NCBI RefSeq assembly: GCF_002161085.1
Contig: NZ_NFLU01000014.1
Span: 1 to 52,858, forward strand
Direction: 5' to 3'
From: Flavonifractor sp. An112
GTDB lineage: Bacteria; Bacillota; Clostridia; Oscillospirales; Oscillospiraceae
DNA: 52,858 bases
In this document: positions 51,149 to 52,858 of the stretch, one piece after another
How the letters are laid out: each line of letters opens with the position of its first letter
Numbering within the stretch: position 1 is the first letter of the stretch
Translations under genes and position numbers: made by a program
The notes under the pieces: generated by a model
Databases searched by the model: none
Told to the model about the DNA's origin: nothing
The model's input: the letters and a program-made list of their open reading frames with translations, nothing else

Positions 51149-52555
51149 ATGTATCAGGATCAAATCAACGCCTATTTTGACGACCCGGCCCGCCGGCAGC
51201 AGCTGGTGGAGATGATCTCCCGGCTTGTGCGCATCCGCAGCGTCCGGGAGGAGGCTCAGCCCGGGATGCCCTTTGGCCCCGGCCCCGCCGCCGCCCTGGC
51301 GGAGGGCCTGAAGCTGGCGGAGGAGCTGGGCTTCTCCGTCAAGAACTATGACAACTATGTGGGCGCGGTGGACTTCAACGATCAGGAGACCCAGCTGCAC
51401 ATCCTGTGCCACCTGGACGTGGTGGGGGAGGGCACCGGCTGGACGGTGACGGAGCCCTATGAGCCCATCGAGGTGGACGGGATGCTGTACGGCCGGGGCA
51501 CCGACGATGACAAGGGCCCGGTGGCCGCCGTGCTGCTGGCCATGCAGGCCGTCCGGGACCTGGGCGTGCCCCTGAAGAAGAATGTCCGGCTGCTGCTGGG
51601 CACCGACGAGGAGAGCGGCTCTGAAGATATCGCCTATTATTATAGTAAGGAGCCCTACGCCCCCTGCACCTTCTCCCCCGACGGCGAGTTCCCCGTCATC
51701 AACCTGGAGAAGGGCAGCTACAAGCCGGTATTCACCAAGACCTGGGCGGCGGAGAGCGCCACCCCCCGGGTGAAGGAGCTCCACGGCGGGTTCCGCATCA
51801 ACGTGCTGCCTCCCGAGGCGGAGTGTGTGGTGGCCGGCCTGTCCGCCAAAGCGGCGCAGCCCTACTGCGACAAGGCTGCCGGTGAGACCGGCGTCACCTA
51901 TGTGCTTACCGAGCGGGGAGATGACCTGCATATCCTGTGCAAGGGCAAGGGCGCCCACGCCTCCACTCCGGAGGAGGGCGTCAACGCCATCACCGGCCTG
52001 ATCCATCTGCTGTGCGCTCTGCCTCTGGCCAAGGTGGGCTCCACCGCTGCCCTCCATGCCCTGAACGCCCTCTTCCCCCACGGGGACTGCGCCGGTAAGG
52101 CCCTGGGCATTGCTCAGGCCGACGAGATGTCCGGTCCGCTGACCCTGGCCTTCTCTCTGCTGGAATTGAACGACACCGGCCTGTCCGGCCAGTTTGACAG
52201 CCGGGTGCCGGTGTGCGCCAACGAGGAAAACTGCAAGGCCGCGGCTGAGGCCGCCTTTGCCAAGTTCGGCTTTACTGCCGAGGGCGGGATGCAGGCCCCC
52301 CATTATACCCCCGCCGATACCCCGCTGGTCAGCACTCTGCTCAAGTGCTACGAGCAGTACAGTGGCCGGAAGGGGGAGTGCCTGGCCATCGGCGGCGGCA
52401 CCTACGTCCACGATATCCCCGGCGGCGTGGCCTTCGGCTGCGCCATGCCCGGCTTCAATGGCAATATGCACGGCGCCGACGAGCACACCTGCATTGCCGA
52501 CCAGCTCACCGCCGCCAAGATCTTCGCTCAGGCCATCATTGACCTGTGCGGCTGA
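51149..52555 (+). CDS. M20-family dipeptidase (PepV-like)
   Basis: The 468-residue metallopeptidase has the M20 motifs HLDVVGEG, GRGTDDDKGP, LLGTDEESGSEDI and, late, HASTPEEGVNAITG and GGGTYVHDIPGG. The lid-domain insertion and length fit PepV/Sapep dipeptidases. It hydrolyses dipeptides or related acyl-amino acids with two zinc ions in the cytosol. It follows a YheO-type regulator gene by 5 nt and ends at a terminator. Confidence 0.88.
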   Translation: MYQDQINAYFDDPARRQQLVEMISRLVRIRSVREEAQPGMPFGPGPAAALAEGLKLAEELGFSVKNYDNYVGAVDFNDQETQLHILCHLDVVGEGTGWTVTEPYEPIEVDGMLYGRGTDDDKGPVAAVLLAMQAVRDLGVPLKKNVRLLLGTDEESGSEDIAYYYSKEPYAPCTFSPDGEFPVINLEKGSYKPVFTKTWAAESATPRVKELHGGFRINVLPPEAECVVAGLSAKAAQPYCDKAAGETGVTYVLTERGDDLHILCKGKGAHASTPEEGVNAITGLIHLLCALPLAKVGSTAALHALNALFPHGDCAGKALGIAQADEMSGPLTLAFSLLELNDTGLSGQFDSRVPVCANEENCKAAAEAAFAKFGFTAEGGMQAPHYTPADTPLVSTLLKCYEQYSGRKGECLAIGGGTYVHDIPGGVAFGCAMPGFNGNMHGADEHTCIADQLTAAKIFAQAIIDLCG

Positions 52556-52583
52556 TGGAAAACCATTGATTGGGTCAAAAAGA

Positions 52584-52619
52584 CCGAAATCTCCAAACAG
52601 GGGATTTCGGCCTTTTTTT
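52584..52619 (+). terminator. Terminator of the dipeptidase gene
   Basis: An 11-bp stem (52584-52594 with 52600-52610, one wobble pair), then CC and TTTTTTT (52613-52619). Confidence 0.8.
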
Positions 52620-52621
52620 GT

Positions 52622-52657
52622 GGCTACCTGACGGCTACCCGCTGGCTACCAGTAGCC
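52622..52657. repeat. Three GGCTACC direct repeats with 11-bp period
   Basis: GGCTACC recurs at 52622-52628, 52633-52639 and 52644-52650 at exactly 11 bp. The last copy also forms a palindrome GGCTAC-CA-GTAGCC (52644-52657). The block lies about 100 bp before the SLH-type gene and could be a binding site for a tandem-binding regulator, or a decayed repeat. Confidence 0.5.
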
Positions 52658-52754
52658 GGTTAAAAAAGAGGAAAGCCTTGCAGCACAGTCTATTCTTGAA
52701 AAACTCGCAGGATGTCCCCTCCTCATGGTCAAATAAAACAAGGAGGAATTCCAA

Positions 52755-52858
52755 ATGAGAAACCTCAAGAGGACTCTCAGCCTGGCTCTGGCCGCTGTTA
52801 TGCTGATGGGCATGATGGTCGTGGGCGCCGGCGCTGCGAGCAAGGATTTCACTGACGC
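52755..52858 (+). CDS. N-terminus of a secreted S-layer-homology (SLH) type protein, cut by window edge
   Basis: Only 34 full codons are in the window. They show a typical signal peptide (RNLKRTLSLALAAVMLMGMM, VVGAGAAS) and then KDFTDA, the usual start of an SLH domain in clostridia. AAGGAGG (52740-52745) lies about 9 nt before the ATG. SLH proteins attach to cell-wall polymers. The rest of the protein cannot be judged. Confidence 0.7.
   Translation, partial: MRNLKRTLSLALAAVMLMGMMVVGAGAASKDFTD

Noticed and set aside
52570-52758. 62-codon frame between the dipeptidase and the SLH-type gene
   Set aside because: It starts inside the terminator hairpin, covers the GGCTACC repeats and overlaps the SLH ribosome site; no RBS of its own.

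Overview
The window looks like chromosome from a GC-rich, anaerobic gut clostridium of the Oscillospirales (Flavonifractor / Lawsonibacter / Pseudoflavonifractor-like). That is inferred from gene order and protein style, without any database comparison. Supporting signs are Firmicutes synteny (gdpP-rplI-dnaB-tilS-hpt-ftsH; zapA-U32-dut-maf-mreC-mreD-pbp2), AGGAGG-type ribosome sites, sigma-A-like promoters, a DnaD/DnaI-type primosome pair, an S-layer (SLH) type signal peptide, and the absence of rRNA, tRNA, CRISPR or prophage genes.

Layout. 1-4.4 kb: edge-truncated transglutaminase-like gene divergent from cutC, csoR with its upstream zinc-ribbon gene, dCMP deaminase, and a membrane protein. 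4.4-7.7 kb: trmO and a large TetM-like GTPase fused to a C-terminal NYN nuclease domain. 7.8-10.3 kb: an SDR resembling clostridial 7-alpha-hydroxysteroid dehydrogenases, then an ECF sigma / membrane anti-sigma pair. 10.4-20.8 kb: a long leftward division and cell-shape operon (zapA, U32/rlhA-like, dut, maf, mreC, mreD, DUF6056-like membrane protein, pbp2, GH13 glycosidase). 21-23.3 kb: an AT-rich accessory islet with an Xre-type membrane regulator and small secreted or membrane proteins, surrounded by hairpin repeats. 23.7-29.2 kb: two small membrane proteins, then the rightward dnaD-like / helicase loader / thiI / cinA run. 29.2-37.1 kb: leftward gdpP-rplI-dnaB-tilS-hpt-ftsH. 37.3-40.4 kb: Crp/Fnr regulator, modA, modB and a DUF364 protein, with no modC. 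40.4-43.6 kb: pyridoxamine kinase, divergent from a sugar nucleotidyltransferase plus a NahK-like sugar kinase. 43.6-45.7 kb: a second sigma factor gene overlapping a membrane-anchored serpin. 45.8-49.7 kb: DUF815 ATPase, TraB-like protein, guanine deaminase. 49.8-52.9 kb: class II aldolase, YheO/DauR-like regulator, M20 dipeptidase, and the first codons of an SLH-type secreted protein.

Most interesting points. (i) A sigma factor is coupled to a transmembrane serpin, which could sense extracellular proteases. (ii) A ribosomal-protection GTPase is fused to an Rae1/YacP-like nuclease domain. (iii) A molybdate-type ABC locus has a DUF364 protein where modC would be expected, and a perfect 14-bp palindrome centred about 41.5 bp before the predicted start, next to a Crp/Fnr gene. 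(iv) A two-gene kinase/nucleotidyltransferase cassette suggests sugar salvage. (v) Several dispersed hairpin families occur, including a 50-codon frame continuing past the stop of a secreted-protein gene.

All assignments come from reading motifs and from memory of families; no similarity search was run.
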